DNA of 64,000 bases from Pseudoduganella plicata (GTDB lineage Bacteria; Pseudomonadota; Gammaproteobacteria; Burkholderiales; Burkholderiaceae_D): the NCBI RefSeq assembly GCF_004421005.1, contig NZ_CP038026.1, positions 4,154,001 to 4,218,000 on the forward strand, written 5' to 3'. The notes under the pieces were generated by a model. It was not told the origin of the DNA. It made no database searches and worked only from the letters and a program-made list of their open reading frames with translations. Position numbers and translations under genes: made by a program. Of the stretch, positions 7,338-15,688 are shown piece by piece; within the stretch, counting starts at the first letter, position 1, and the number at the start of each line of letters is the position of its first letter.

Positions 7338-9293
7338 ATGACGACTGAACTCTACCTGGATGGCAACGCCACCACCGCCGTCCTGCCGGCAGCGCTGCGT
7401 GCCGCCGTGCTGGCCATGGAGGATTGTTATGGCAATCCCAGCAGCAGCCACGCGACGGGCTTGAGGGCGAAGGCGCTGATGGATGCCGTGCGCGCCCGCG
7501 CGCGCCGCGTACTGGACGCAGGCGACGGTCGCCTGATGTTCAACAGCGGCGCCACCGAAGGCATCCAGACAGCCGTATTGTCCGCATTGTGCGCGATCCG
7601 CGCACGGCGCGACGCGGGCGAAGCGACGGGCACGCTGCTTGTCTACGGCGCCACCGAACACAAGGCCGTGCCGGAAAGCCTGGCGCACTGGAACCGCCTG
7701 CTGGGCCTGAACCTGGCATTGCACAAGCTGCCCGTCGATGGCGACGGCCGCCACGACCTGGCGGCATTGCGCGCGCTGGCGCCGCAGGCAGCTTTCGTCT
7801 GCACGATGGCGGCCAACAACGAAACGGGCGTCGTCTCCGATCTGGATGGCATTGCCAACGTGTTGTCGGCCAGCCCCGCGCTGTGGATGGTCGACTGCGT
7901 GCAGGCACTGGGCAAGCTGCCGTTGCGCCTCGCCCGGACCCGCATCGATTACGCGCCGTTTTCCGGCCACAAGCTGTATGCGCCCAAGGGCATCGGCATG
8001 CTGTACGTGCGCGCCGGTGCGCCGTTCACGCCGCTGATGATGGGCGGCGGCCAGGAGGGCGCACAGCGCTCGGGCACGGAGAACATGGCCGGCATCGCCG
8101 CGCTGGGCGCCGTGCTGGCGGCATTGGAGGATGGCAGCACGTTTCGCACGCATGCCGGGCTGACGGCCATGCGCGACCAGGTGGTACAAAGCCTGCGCGC
8201 TGCGCTGCCCGGCATCGTCTTCAATGCGCCGCTGGCCCAGGCGCTGCCGACCACCATCAATTTCTCCGTCCCTGGACTTTCCAGCAAGGAGCTGCTGGAC
8301 GTGTTCGACGCGGCCGGCATCCGCGTCTCGGCGGGCAGCGCCTGTTCCGCCGCCAAGGCCGCACCCAGCTATGTCCTCGATGCCATGGGCCTCCCGGCCT
8401 GGCGCAGCAGCAGTGCCGTGCGGCTGTCGTTCGGGCCCGCCGTCGATGCCGCCACGATCCACGCCGCCTGCGCGCGTATCGCCCGCTGTGGCGAAGCGTT
8501 GCGCCGGTCCGGCATGGCGGCGGAGCCCGCGCAGGGCGTGTCCCGCCTGGACGGTCCGATGCAATTGACGGTCGCCGGTGCCAATACGTGGCTCGTCTGC
8601 GACGCGGCCAGCCGCACGTGCGTCGCGATCGATCCGCAGGCGGCGCTGGAAGCACGCGTCGATACGCTGTTGCACAGCCATGGCTTTCGGCTGCTGGCGC
8701 GATTGTCCACGCGCGGTGGCACCTTCAGCGAGCAGTTGATGCTGGGCGAGCGGCGCCTGCGGAAGCTGGCCGTCACCGGCGATCTGACGTGCTGGGTGCT
8801 GGACGATGCGCAAGGGGTGCCGGCCCATGCCTTCATCGGCATGCTGGCACCGTCCATGCTGGCGGCGCTGCTGCCGTCGGATATATTGCTGTGCCCCGGT
8901 ATCGAAGAGCAAAGTGCGTGCTGTACCAGTCTGCGCGTTGCGCTGGCTGGCCAGGACGCATCCGCAATGGCAGGCATGCATCTGGATGGGCCGGCGCTGG
9001 CGGCACTGCTGCGCGAACATCCGGATGCACAAGTCGTGGACGTGCGCGAAGCGTGCGAACACGCCGCCTGCGCCGCCGGCATGGCGGCGATCAATGTGCC
9101 GCTGAGCCGTCTGGCTGCCTGGCTGCCCGAGTGGCTCGCGCGTCCCGAAGCGTCGCGCGCGCCGTTGATCTTCTTCTGCCGCAGCGGCAACCGCAGCACC
9201 CGCGCGGCCGAGTGCCTGCGCCGCCACGGTTATCGCCATGCGTATCACCTGGCCGGCGGCGTCGCCCTGGCCACGCTGCCGCTGGCGGCCTGA
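7338..9293 (+). CDS. Cysteine desulfurase / MBL-like / rhodanese fusion
   Basis: A 651-residue protein in three parts. Residues 1-390 are a class V aminotransferase-fold cysteine desulfurase: the PLP lysine is in FSGHKLYAPKG and the persulfide cysteine in SAGSACSAAK. Residues about 410-540 resemble a metallo-beta-lactamase-fold segment (ANTWLVCD...VAIDPQAA) but lack the HxHxDH metal motif. Residues about 550-650 are a rhodanese domain with active-site FFCRSGNRS. The natural reading is sulfur released from cysteine and passed as persulfide to the rhodanese cysteine. It lies opposite an Lrp regulator and is followed by a terminator. Confidence 0.92.
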   Translation: MTTELYLDGNATTAVLPAALRAAVLAMEDCYGNPSSSHATGLRAKALMDAVRARARRVLDAGDGRLMFNSGATEGIQTAVLSALCAIRARRDAGEATGTLLVYGATEHKAVPESLAHWNRLLGLNLALHKLPVDGDGRHDLAALRALAPQAAFVCTMAANNETGVVSDLDGIANVLSASPALWMVDCVQALGKLPLRLARTRIDYAPFSGHKLYAPKGIGMLYVRAGAPFTPLMMGGGQEGAQRSGTENMAGIAALGAVLAALEDGSTFRTHAGLTAMRDQVVQSLRAALPGIVFNAPLAQALPTTINFSVPGLSSKELLDVFDAAGIRVSAGSACSAAKAAPSYVLDAMGLPAWRSSSAVRLSFGPAVDAATIHAACARIARCGEALRRSGMAAEPAQGVSRLDGPMQLTVAGANTWLVCDAASRTCVAIDPQAALEARVDTLLHSHGFRLLARLSTRGGTFSEQLMLGERRLRKLAVTGDLTCWVLDDAQGVPAHAFIGMLAPSMLAALLPSDILLCPGIEEQSACCTSLRVALAGQDASAMAGMHLDGPALAALLREHPDAQVVDVREACEHAACAAGMAAINVPLSRLAAWLPEWLARPEASRAPLIFFCRSGNRSTRAAECLRRHGYRHAYHLAGGVALATLPLAA

Positions 9294-9318
9294 TTCCTCG
9301 TAGCGTGTTTTGCCTTTA

Positions 9319-9350
9319 CGGCGGCCCTTCGGGGCCGTCTTTTTTCTTTT
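9319..9350 (+). terminator. Rho-independent terminator after the cysteine desulfurase gene
   Basis: CGGCCC and GGGCCG arms enclose a TTCG tetraloop, followed by a T-rich run. It sits 26 bases after the stop codon. Confidence 0.85.
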
Positions 9351-9356
9351 GACGTC

Positions 9357-9422
9357 AAAAACCCGGGACAGTCCCCTGTTTGCAAGAAATTTCCTCGAAA
9401 CCGGGGAGTGTCCCGGGTTTTT
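9357..9422. repeat. Gene-end hairpin repeat, copy A
   Basis: Two 20-base arms (9357-9376 and 9403-9422) are inverted copies with one mismatch; the core is AAAACCCGGGACA and its complement. The left arm and adjoining CTGTTT recur at 45,288 at the end of the MutS-like gene. It could act as a second terminator. This is one of at least six related gene-end elements in the window. Confidence 0.8.
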
Positions 9423-9452
9423 TGCGATACTGCCGGCAGAAGGAGGACCATC

Positions 9453-9824
9453 ATGAAGACACTGCACGGATCATGCCTGTGCGGCGGCGTGGTGTATCGC
9501 GCCGCCGGGCCCGTCCACCACAGCAGCCATTGCTACTGCACGATGTGCCGGAAGCAGCACGGCGCAGCCGCAGGTACCTATGCCAACGTCGACCGCGCCG
9601 GTTACGTTATCGAGCAGGGCGCGGCGCTGGTGACGGAGTATGCGTCGTCCGAGCATGGCCGGCGCGGCTTCTGCAAGGTCTGCGGCTCCACGCTGTTCTG
9701 GCGCAGCACGGACTCCCCCGAGCGCATTGCCGTCACCCTTGGCACACTGGAGCCGGAGTACGACGGCCCTGTCGAACGGGAGCTGCACACGGACACCAAG
9801 CCCCGCTGGCTCCCGGTCAGGTGA
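9453..9824 (+). CDS. GFA/CENP-V domain zinc protein
   Basis: A 123-residue protein of the Gfa-like family named after the glutathione-dependent formaldehyde-activating enzyme. Zinc-binding cysteine motifs are complete: SCLCGG near residue 8, CYCTMCRKQHG near 29 and FCKVCGSTLFW near 74. AAGGAGG precedes the ATG at ideal spacing, which fixes the start. Members include S-(hydroxymethyl)glutathione-related proteins, but most have no assigned reaction. The stop abuts the stop of the convergent TMEM165-like gene with no base between. Confidence 0.9.
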   Translation: MKTLHGSCLCGGVVYRAAGPVHHSSHCYCTMCRKQHGAAAGTYANVDRAGYVIEQGAALVTEYASSEHGRRGFCKVCGSTLFWRSTDSPERIAVTLGTLEPEYDGPVERELHTDTKPRWLPVR

Positions 9825-10400
9825 TCACAGGCCGATGGCCTGGCCCACGCCCATCAAGGTGGCAATGCCCAGCACGACGAAGATGGCGGCCGCGATGCCG
9901 TGCACCAGCTTCAGGTTGACGGCAGTGGCGGCGCGCTTGCCGATGTACACGGCGGGCACGTTCGCCAGCATCATGCCCAGCGTGGTACCGATGACGACGG
10001 CGACGATCTCGTGGAAGCGGGCGGCCAGCGCCACGGTGGCAATCTGCGTCTTGTCGCCCATTTCGGCAATGAAGAAGGTGATGACGGTGGCGGCAAAGAC
10101 GCCGTAACGGCTGCTGTGCGGCTCGTTCTCGTCGATCTCGTCGGGCACCATGATCCAGGCGGCCATCGCCAGGAAACCGATGCCGAGCACCCAGCGCAGC
10201 ATGTCGGGTCCCATCAGGTTCGTGATCCAGCTGCCCACGGCGGCCGCGCAGAAGTGATTGACGACGGTGGCGACAAAAATGCCGAAGACGATAGGCAGCG
10301 GGCGCCGGAATTGCGTGGCGAGGACGAAAGCGAGGAGCTGGGTTTTGTCGCCGATTTCGGCGAGGGCGACGACGCCCGTTGAGACGAGGAAGGCTTCCAT
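9825..10400 (-). CDS. TMEM165/GDT1 (UPF0016) family manganese exporter
   Basis: A 191-residue protein with two repeats each holding the family signature E-x-G-D-K-T-Q (ALAEIGDKTQ near residue 12 and FIAEMGDKTQ near 111) and about six hydrophobic helices. Bacterial members export Mn2+ (and in some cases other divalent cations) across the inner membrane. The 5' leader carries a yybP-ykoY manganese riboswitch, which strongly supports a manganese-detoxification role. The start is the only ATG consistent with the first repeat. Confidence 0.93.
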   Translation of the reverse strand: MEAFLVSTGVVALAEIGDKTQLLAFVLATQFRRPLPIVFGIFVATVVNHFCAAAVGSWITNLMGPDMLRWVLGIGFLAMAAWIMVPDEIDENEPHSSRYGVFAATVITFFIAEMGDKTQIATVALAARFHEIVAVVIGTTLGMMLANVPAVYIGKRAATAVNLKLVHGIAAAIFVVLGIATLMGVGQAIGL

Positions 10401-10462
10401 ATGGGTGGCAAGGGCCGGACGTTAACCAAGGACCCATGGGCAGCCCCGGCCCAGTAGCGGCC

Positions 10463-10596
10463 GCCCGTGAGTCATTGGTCTCGCCAGGCCGCATTGCGGC
10501 CATCTGCACCACGGTCGCCGCTCGTTGCAATTGCGTCGACCGATCATGTTGACGCAGATTCTTCCGCCGGGCGGAAGGAGGCTACTCCCCAAGAAC
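10463..10596 (-). promoter_or_regulatory. yybP-ykoY manganese riboswitch
   Basis: On the minus strand the leader holds the class landmarks in order: TTGGGGAGTAGCC, a GTCAACA block, GCGACCGTGG, and GGCGAGACCA followed by ATGACTCACGGG. These match the conserved loops of the yybP-ykoY motif. It lies about 60 bases before the start codon of the TMEM165-like exporter, a known target of this class. High Mn2+ would be expected to turn expression on. The downstream switch (terminator or ribosome-site masking) could not be resolved by eye. Confidence 0.88.
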
Positions 10597-10733
10597 GCCC
10601 GCATCATATCAGATGGTGCAGCAGAAGGCCCGGAGTGCATCCCGGCCACAAAGAACTCTGCCTCTTCTATGCTATTCTCACCGCGCCCGCGCCGCCACCC
10701 GGCCCGAGCTTTCGTCATTTGGAAAGAGACTTC

Positions 10734-12587
10734 ATGCGAACATCCTTCACACTGCGCGCAGCGACGCCCGTCATCACGCTGGCGCTGCTGGGCCCCGTCT
10801 CCGCGTTTGCCCAGGATCCCCTGAGCTACGCCCGCTACAACGAGGTGCGCACCACGGCGCTGCACCTGGACCTGAAGGCCGACTTCGGCCGCAAGACGCT
10901 GGCCGGCTATGCCGAACTGACGCTGAACTGGCTGGACAAGAACAGCCGCACGCTGGTGCTGGACACGCGCCAGCTCAGCATCGCGCGCGTGCAGGTGCAG
11001 ACCCCTGCCGGCGGCTGGGCGCCCGCGTCGTACATGCTGGACAAGGCGGACGCAAGGAAGGGCCAGGCGCTGCGCATCTCGCTACAGAACCAGCCGAACA
11101 AGGTACGCATCTACTATCACACGGCGCCGACGGCCAACGCGCTGCAGTGGATGACGCCCGCGCAGACGCTGTCAGGCAAGCGTCCGTTCATGTTCAGCCA
11201 GTCGCAACCCATCGACGCGCGCTCGTGGGTGCCGGTACAGGACACGCCGGCCGTGCGCTTCACGTACACCGCCCGCGTGGCAGCGCCGACCGGGCTGCGT
11301 GTCGTCATGAGCGCGGAAAACAATCCTCAGGCAACGGGCAAGGGCGGCTGGACCTTCCGCATGCCGCAGCCGATTCCGTCGTACCTGCTGGCGATCGCCA
11401 TCGGCGAGCTGGAAGTACGCAACCTGGGCCCGCGTACGGCCGTCTACGCCGAACCGGCCCGCATCGAGGCCGCCGCGTTCGAGCTGGCCGATACGGAGAA
11501 GATGATTGCTGCCGCCGAGTCGCTGTATGGCTCGTATCGGTGGGGCCGTTACGACATGCTGGTGCTGCCGCCGTCGTTCCCCATCGGCGGCATGGAAAAC
11601 CCGCGCATGACGTTCCTGACGCCGACGATGATCGCCGGCGACCGCAGCCTGAACGACCTGATCGCCCATGAACTGGCGCACTCGTGGTCCGGCAATCTCG
11701 TCACGAACGCGTCGTGGAAGCACTGGTGGCTGAACGAAGGCTTCACCACCTACGTGACCACCCGCGTCATCGAAACGCTGTACGGCAGCGAAGTGGCGGA
11801 CATGAACCTGCAGGTGGAGCAGGAAGAAGCGCTGGCGTCGCTGAAAGAGATCCCCGTGGCGAAACAGGCGCTGCTCACGCGCGACCCGGACGTCAATCCG
11901 GACACGTACACGGACGAAGGCCTGGCCTATCCAAAGGGCGCCTGGTTCCTGCGCACGCTGGAGCAGCGCGCCGGCCGCGAAGTGTTCGACCCGTTCCTGC
12001 GCGGCTGGTTCGACCAGCACGCGTTCCAGTCCGTCACGACCGACCAGTTCCTCGCGTACCTGCGGGCCAACCTGCTGGACAAGCATCCGGAAGTGATGAC
12101 GCAGGCCGAGCTCGATGAGTGGCTGTACGGCGCCGGCATTCCCGCCAGCGCCAGGCGGGTGGTGTCGCAGCGCTTTGCCGCTGTCGATGCCCAGCGCGGC
12201 GCATGGCTGAAGGGCGAGCAGGCCACTGCCGACCTGACCGCGCGCGGCTGGACGGCCACCGAGTGGATGCACTTCCTGAACGACATCGACAACAAGGCCA
12301 ACGCGGCGCAGCTGCGTGAGCTGGACCAGACGTTCGCTTTGCGCACCAGCAAGAACAACGAGATCGCCTACCGCTTCTACCTCGCTGCCGTGCATGCCGG
12401 TTATGACGTGCGCGAACCGCTGAATGCATTCCTGATGAGCGTGGGCCGGCAGAAGTTCGTCGTGCCGCTGTACACGGCGCTGCTGAAGAATCCGGCGCAG
12501 GCGCAATGGGCCCGGGCCGTGTTCGCCAAGGCCCGCCCGCGCTACCACCCGGAGACGCAGGCGTCGGTTGCAAAGCTGATCAAATAA
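10734..12587 (+). CDS. M1 family zinc aminopeptidase (LTA4H-like), exported
   Basis: A 617-residue protein with a signal peptide (SFTLRAATPVITLALLGPVS, cut near AFAQ). The exopeptidase motif GGMEN is at residues 285-289, the zinc site HELAH at 312-316 and the third ligand glutamate in NEGF at 335, all at standard spacing. The C-terminal ~140 residues fit the helical leukotriene-A4-hydrolase type domain. It would remove N-terminal residues from peptides, probably in the periplasm. The ATG at 10734 follows GGAAAGAGA. A serine hydrolase gene follows 26 bases later, perhaps co-transcribed. Confidence 0.93.
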   Translation: MRTSFTLRAATPVITLALLGPVSAFAQDPLSYARYNEVRTTALHLDLKADFGRKTLAGYAELTLNWLDKNSRTLVLDTRQLSIARVQVQTPAGGWAPASYMLDKADARKGQALRISLQNQPNKVRIYYHTAPTANALQWMTPAQTLSGKRPFMFSQSQPIDARSWVPVQDTPAVRFTYTARVAAPTGLRVVMSAENNPQATGKGGWTFRMPQPIPSYLLAIAIGELEVRNLGPRTAVYAEPARIEAAAFELADTEKMIAAAESLYGSYRWGRYDMLVLPPSFPIGGMENPRMTFLTPTMIAGDRSLNDLIAHELAHSWSGNLVTNASWKHWWLNEGFTTYVTTRVIETLYGSEVADMNLQVEQEEALASLKEIPVAKQALLTRDPDVNPDTYTDEGLAYPKGAWFLRTLEQRAGREVFDPFLRGWFDQHAFQSVTTDQFLAYLRANLLDKHPEVMTQAELDEWLYGAGIPASARRVVSQRFAAVDAQRGAWLKGEQATADLTARGWTATEWMHFLNDIDNKANAAQLRELDQTFALRTSKNNEIAYRFYLAAVHAGYDVREPLNAFLMSVGRQKFVVPLYTALLKNPAQAQWARAVFAKARPRYHPETQASVAKLIK

Positions 12588-12613
12588 GCCGCTGAAGAAA
12601 TAACGGAGTTTCG

Positions 12614-14230
12614 ATGTTCCTGAAAAAACCTTTCGTGGCGTCGCTGCTGCTGGCGGCGCTCGGCGCCGGCGTGTCGCACGTTCCCGTGCTGGCCGCGGCC
12701 GACACCATCACGGCCAGCATTACCACGGCGGCGCCGTTCGACCTCGCACGCGACGTCAACACGGTACTGAAAACCTTCGACGTGCCGGGCATCGCCATTG
12801 CCATCGTCAAGGACGGCAAGGTCGTGGCCGCGCAAGGCTTCGGCGTGCGCAGGCTGGGCGACCCGGCGCCCGTGACGGGCAATACGCTGTTCGAGATTGC
12901 GTCCAATTCGAAGGCGTTCACGGCGGCGGCGCTGGCGCAGCTGGTCGACGAGGGCAAGCTGAAATGGGACGATCCGGTGACGCAGCACCTGCCGGACTTC
13001 CAGATGTACGACCCGTACGTGACACGCGAGATGACGGTGCGTGACCTGCTGGTCCACCGCAGCGGGCTGGGACTGGGCGCCGGCGACCTGCTGTGGTGGC
13101 CGACCACGACATTCAGCACGGACGAAATCATCCACCGCCTGCGTTACGTGAAGCCGGCGACGAGCTTTCGCGCCAGCTATGCGTACGACAACCTGCTGTA
13201 CATCGTGGCAGGCCGCATCGTGGCGCAGAAGACGGGCAAGCCGTGGGGCGACGCGATCCGCGCGAGGATCCTGGCGCCGCTGGGCATGGACGGCACCACG
13301 ACCAGCGTGGCGGCGATGCTGGGCTCAAGCGATTACGCGGCGCCGCACAGCCGCATCAATGACCGCATCGCCGTCGTCAAGCCGATGCCGGTCGAGAATG
13401 CGGTTGGCGCCGTCGGCATCAACACGAGCGCGGCGGACTTCGCCAAATGGATGAACGCGCTGCTGGCCGGCGGCAAGTTTGAAGACGACAAACGCCTGTT
13501 CAGTGCCGCGCAGGCGCGCGAGATGTGGACGCCGCAAACGCCCGTGAAGATCAGCGAGCCAAAACCGGCGCTGGCCGCCACGCGCGCCAACTTCAATTCA
13601 TATGGCCTGGGCTTCTACGTGCGTGACTACCGCGGGTACAAGATGGTGATGCACGGTGGTGCCTTGCAAGGGTTCTATTCGCGCGTGGCGATGCTGCCGG
13701 ACCAGAAGCTGGGTGTGGCGATCTTTACCAACGCGGAGAACAGCGGCTCGATGGCGGCGCTGCAGTGGCGCATCCTCGACCATTACCTGGGCGTGGAGCC
13801 GACCGACTGGATCGGCATCATCGCCGCGCAGGAGCAGCAGAGCCACCGCGACGAACTGGCGCGCCAGGGCAAGCTTGTTGCCGCGCGCGCCGCCGCGTCG
13901 AAGCCTTCGCTGCCGCGTGCCAGCTATGACGGCGAATACAGCGATCCGTGGTACGGCAATGCCGTCATCCGGCACGAAGGTAAAAAACAGATCTTCACGT
14001 TCACCCGCACGCCGGACCTGACGGGCGAGATGGAGCACTTCCAGCACGACACGTTCATCGTGCGCTGGAAGGAGCGCAACTTCAACGCCGATGCCTACGT
14101 GACGTTCGCGCTCAACCCGGACGGCTCGATCGAACGCATGAAGATGACGGCGATCTCCAGCGAGACGGATTTCAGCTATGACTTCCACGATCTGTCGTTC
14201 ACGCCAGTGAAGGCCAAGGCGGCGCCGTAA
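12614..14230 (+). CDS. Class C beta-lactamase-like serine hydrolase with DUF3471 tail
   Basis: A 538-residue protein with a signal peptide ending near VLAA. The active-site serine motif S-N-S-K is at residues 97-100, the second motif is YAYDN near 193 and the HGG motif (VMHGGALQG) near residue 343. After residue about 430 a DUF3471-like domain (YDGEYSDPWYGNAVI...) follows. Such proteins are periplasmic esterases or D-aminopeptidases rather than resistance beta-lactamases. All catalytic residues are intact, unlike the relative at 56,555. Confidence 0.92.
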   Translation: MFLKKPFVASLLLAALGAGVSHVPVLAAADTITASITTAAPFDLARDVNTVLKTFDVPGIAIAIVKDGKVVAAQGFGVRRLGDPAPVTGNTLFEIASNSKAFTAAALAQLVDEGKLKWDDPVTQHLPDFQMYDPYVTREMTVRDLLVHRSGLGLGAGDLLWWPTTTFSTDEIIHRLRYVKPATSFRASYAYDNLLYIVAGRIVAQKTGKPWGDAIRARILAPLGMDGTTTSVAAMLGSSDYAAPHSRINDRIAVVKPMPVENAVGAVGINTSAADFAKWMNALLAGGKFEDDKRLFSAAQAREMWTPQTPVKISEPKPALAATRANFNSYGLGFYVRDYRGYKMVMHGGALQGFYSRVAMLPDQKLGVAIFTNAENSGSMAALQWRILDHYLGVEPTDWIGIIAAQEQQSHRDELARQGKLVAARAAASKPSLPRASYDGEYSDPWYGNAVIRHEGKKQIFTFTRTPDLTGEMEHFQHDTFIVRWKERNFNADAYVTFALNPDGSIERMKMTAISSETDFSYDFHDLSFTPVKAKAAP

Positions 14231-14427
14231 CACCGATGATCGCCGGTCCACAAAAGTCGGTGGGACCGGCACCTGTCGTTCGACGAAGCTGGAAGCGCAC
14301 CTGTCAAACCTTTCAGTTTTGTACCAAATTCGGCAAAAACACATGTAACAGTGCGTTTCAGTGAACCTCTTTCATGTGCAAATGCAGCATAATCTCGCTC
14401 TTGTCATAATATGAAAGTTGTTTCCGC

Positions 14428-14526
14428 ATGAATGAGCTGTTTGTATCGATTGTCCTGGTGTGCGGCTCCATGGTCGCGGGCTTCGTCGCTTTTTGCAGCT
14501 TCATGAGCCGGATTCAGCGTCGCTGA
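14428..14526 (+). CDS. Possible 32-residue single-helix membrane peptide
   Basis: ATG to TGA gives 32 residues: NELFVSIVLVCGSMVAGFVA, then FCSFMSRIQRR. It has one hydrophobic helix and a positively charged tail, typical of small inner-membrane proteins. A strong hairpin terminator begins 16 bases after the stop and AT-rich promoter-like DNA precedes it. The ribosome-binding site is weak. No family is recognised. The alternative is a non-coding leader. Confidence 0.4.
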   Translation: MNELFVSIVLVCGSMVAGFVAFCSFMSRIQRR

Positions 14527-14541
14527 CAGCGGGCATCCACG

Positions 14542-14580
14542 AAAAAAGAGCCGCCGGAACGTTGTTCCCGCGGCTCTTTC
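14542..14580. terminator. Bidirectional terminator
   Basis: AAAGAGCCGC and GCGGCTCTTT pair perfectly around a loop that itself contains GGAAC/GTTCC, with A and T runs flanking. It would end the small rightward gene and the leftward methyltransferase gene. Confidence 0.9.
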
Positions 14581-14613
14581 CATTTGTACGGATGTCTGGC
14601 GCTCTTGAATGCC

Positions 14614-15423
14614 TTACTGCTTCACGAACTTCAGCGTCATGCGGTCGCTCTCGCCGATCGCGGCATACCTGGCCCGGTCCTCATCCTTGTTGGCATACGT
14701 CGGCGGCAAGGCCCACACACCGCCCTTGTGATCGGCCGTGTCCTTCGGATTGGCATTGATCTCCGATTTCGCCGCCAGCTTGAAGCCGGCGCCTTCCACC
14801 AGCTTGATCACGTACGCCTCGTGCATATAGCCCGATGACGCTTTCGCTTCCTGCGGCTTCGATGCGGGCAGGCGGTGCTCCACCACGCCGAACACGCCGC
14901 CCGGCTTCAATGCCGCGTGCACGCTGGCCAGCAGCGCCTTGAGCTTGTCGTCGCCGCCTTCCGTCCAGTTGTGCAGGTTGCGGAACGTGAGCACCATGTC
15001 CGCGCTGCCGGCCGGCGCGTAATTGAACACGCCGTTGCCCGGCTCGAACGCGCCCAGCTGCACCTTGCCGTATACCGTCGGGTTCGCATCCAGGCGTGCC
15101 TTGAAGCGCTCGCCCGCCTTGGCCGTGTTCGGCGACTTCGATGTCGGCGTGGCGCCGGCCGCGATCAGCTTGCCCTGGTCGCGCAGGTAAGGTGCCAGAA
15201 TCTCCGTGTACCAGCCGCCGCCAGGCGCCAGTTCCACCACCGTCATGTTCGGCTTGATGCCGAAGAAGGTCAGCGTCTCGTATGGGTGGCGATAGGCGTC
15301 GCGCTTCACATTGTCCGGCGTGCGCGAGCTGGCGCCGATCGCGGCCTTGAGGGCGGAATCGTCGGCCAGGGCCGGGGCGCTGCTGGCCGCTGCAAGCAGG
15401 GCTGCGGCGAAGAATCGTTTCAT
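14614..15423 (-). CDS. Exported SAM-dependent methyltransferase-like protein (COG4798 type)
   Basis: A 269-residue protein with a signal peptide (KRFFAAALLAAASSAPALA) followed by a Rossmann methyltransferase: motif I is VVELAPGGGWYTEIL (near residue 63) and the later motifs include FRNLHNW and LKPGGVFGVVEHRLP. Predicted methyltransferases of this group do carry Sec signals, odd because SAM is cytoplasmic, so the activity in the periplasm is unproven. AGGAGA precedes the ATG at 15423. Its upstream region abuts the phased CGGAC array of the TldD operon. Confidence 0.85.
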   Translation of the reverse strand: MKRFFAAALLAAASSAPALADDSALKAAIGASSRTPDNVKRDAYRHPYETLTFFGIKPNMTVVELAPGGGWYTEILAPYLRDQGKLIAAGATPTSKSPNTAKAGERFKARLDANPTVYGKVQLGAFEPGNGVFNYAPAGSADMVLTFRNLHNWTEGGDDKLKALLASVHAALKPGGVFGVVEHRLPASKPQEAKASSGYMHEAYVIKLVEGAGFKLAAKSEINANPKDTADHKGGVWALPPTYANKDEDRARYAAIGESDRMTLKFVKQ

Positions 15424-15512
15424 GCGGGTCTCCTGTAAGTGATGGGCGGGGCGGGCGCTTCGTGGGCGCGCCAGCGCGTTGATCATCAGTCAAGACGACG
15501 GCACGGTCAAGT

Positions 15513-15557
15513 GTCCGCATCGGACGCCCGCGGACGCCCGTGGACACTGTCCGGACA
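15513..15557 (+). promoter_or_regulatory. Phased CGGAC array, candidate enhancer for a sigma-54 activator
   Basis: GGAC occurs at 15522, 15532, 15542 and 15553, a spacing of 10, 10 and 11 bases, with inverted GTCCG at 15513 and 15549. It is followed 34 bases later by a sigma-54 promoter. The same pentamer in the same orientation and phasing precedes the sigma-54 promoter at 43,594-43,609. Confidence 0.6.
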
Positions 15558-15590
15558 GACCCTGTAGGCACGCGTACAACACTTTCAAAA

Positions 15591-15606
15591 TGGCATGATA
15601 TTTGCG
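15591..15606 (+). promoter_or_regulatory. Sigma-54 (-24/-12) promoter of the TldD/E cluster
   Basis: TGGCATGATATTTGCG fits the RpoN consensus TGGCACG-N4-TTGC with one change; GG at 15592 and GC at 15604 have exactly 10 bases between. Transcription would start near 15617, giving a leader of about 70 bases before the first TldD-like gene. Confidence 0.75.
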
Positions 15607-15688
15607 TATGCGACACATTGGTTTGCTGGTAATGTTTTGGGCTCGTCAGCGGTTCATCAGCGGCTCGTGTTATTCACTTGGAGACTTT

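Noticed and set aside
7293..9467. 724-codon minus-strand frame opposite the cysteine desulfurase
   Set aside because: Composition is the mirror of the real gene (Arg, Gln, Ala rich); no domain and it runs through the terminator and repeat.
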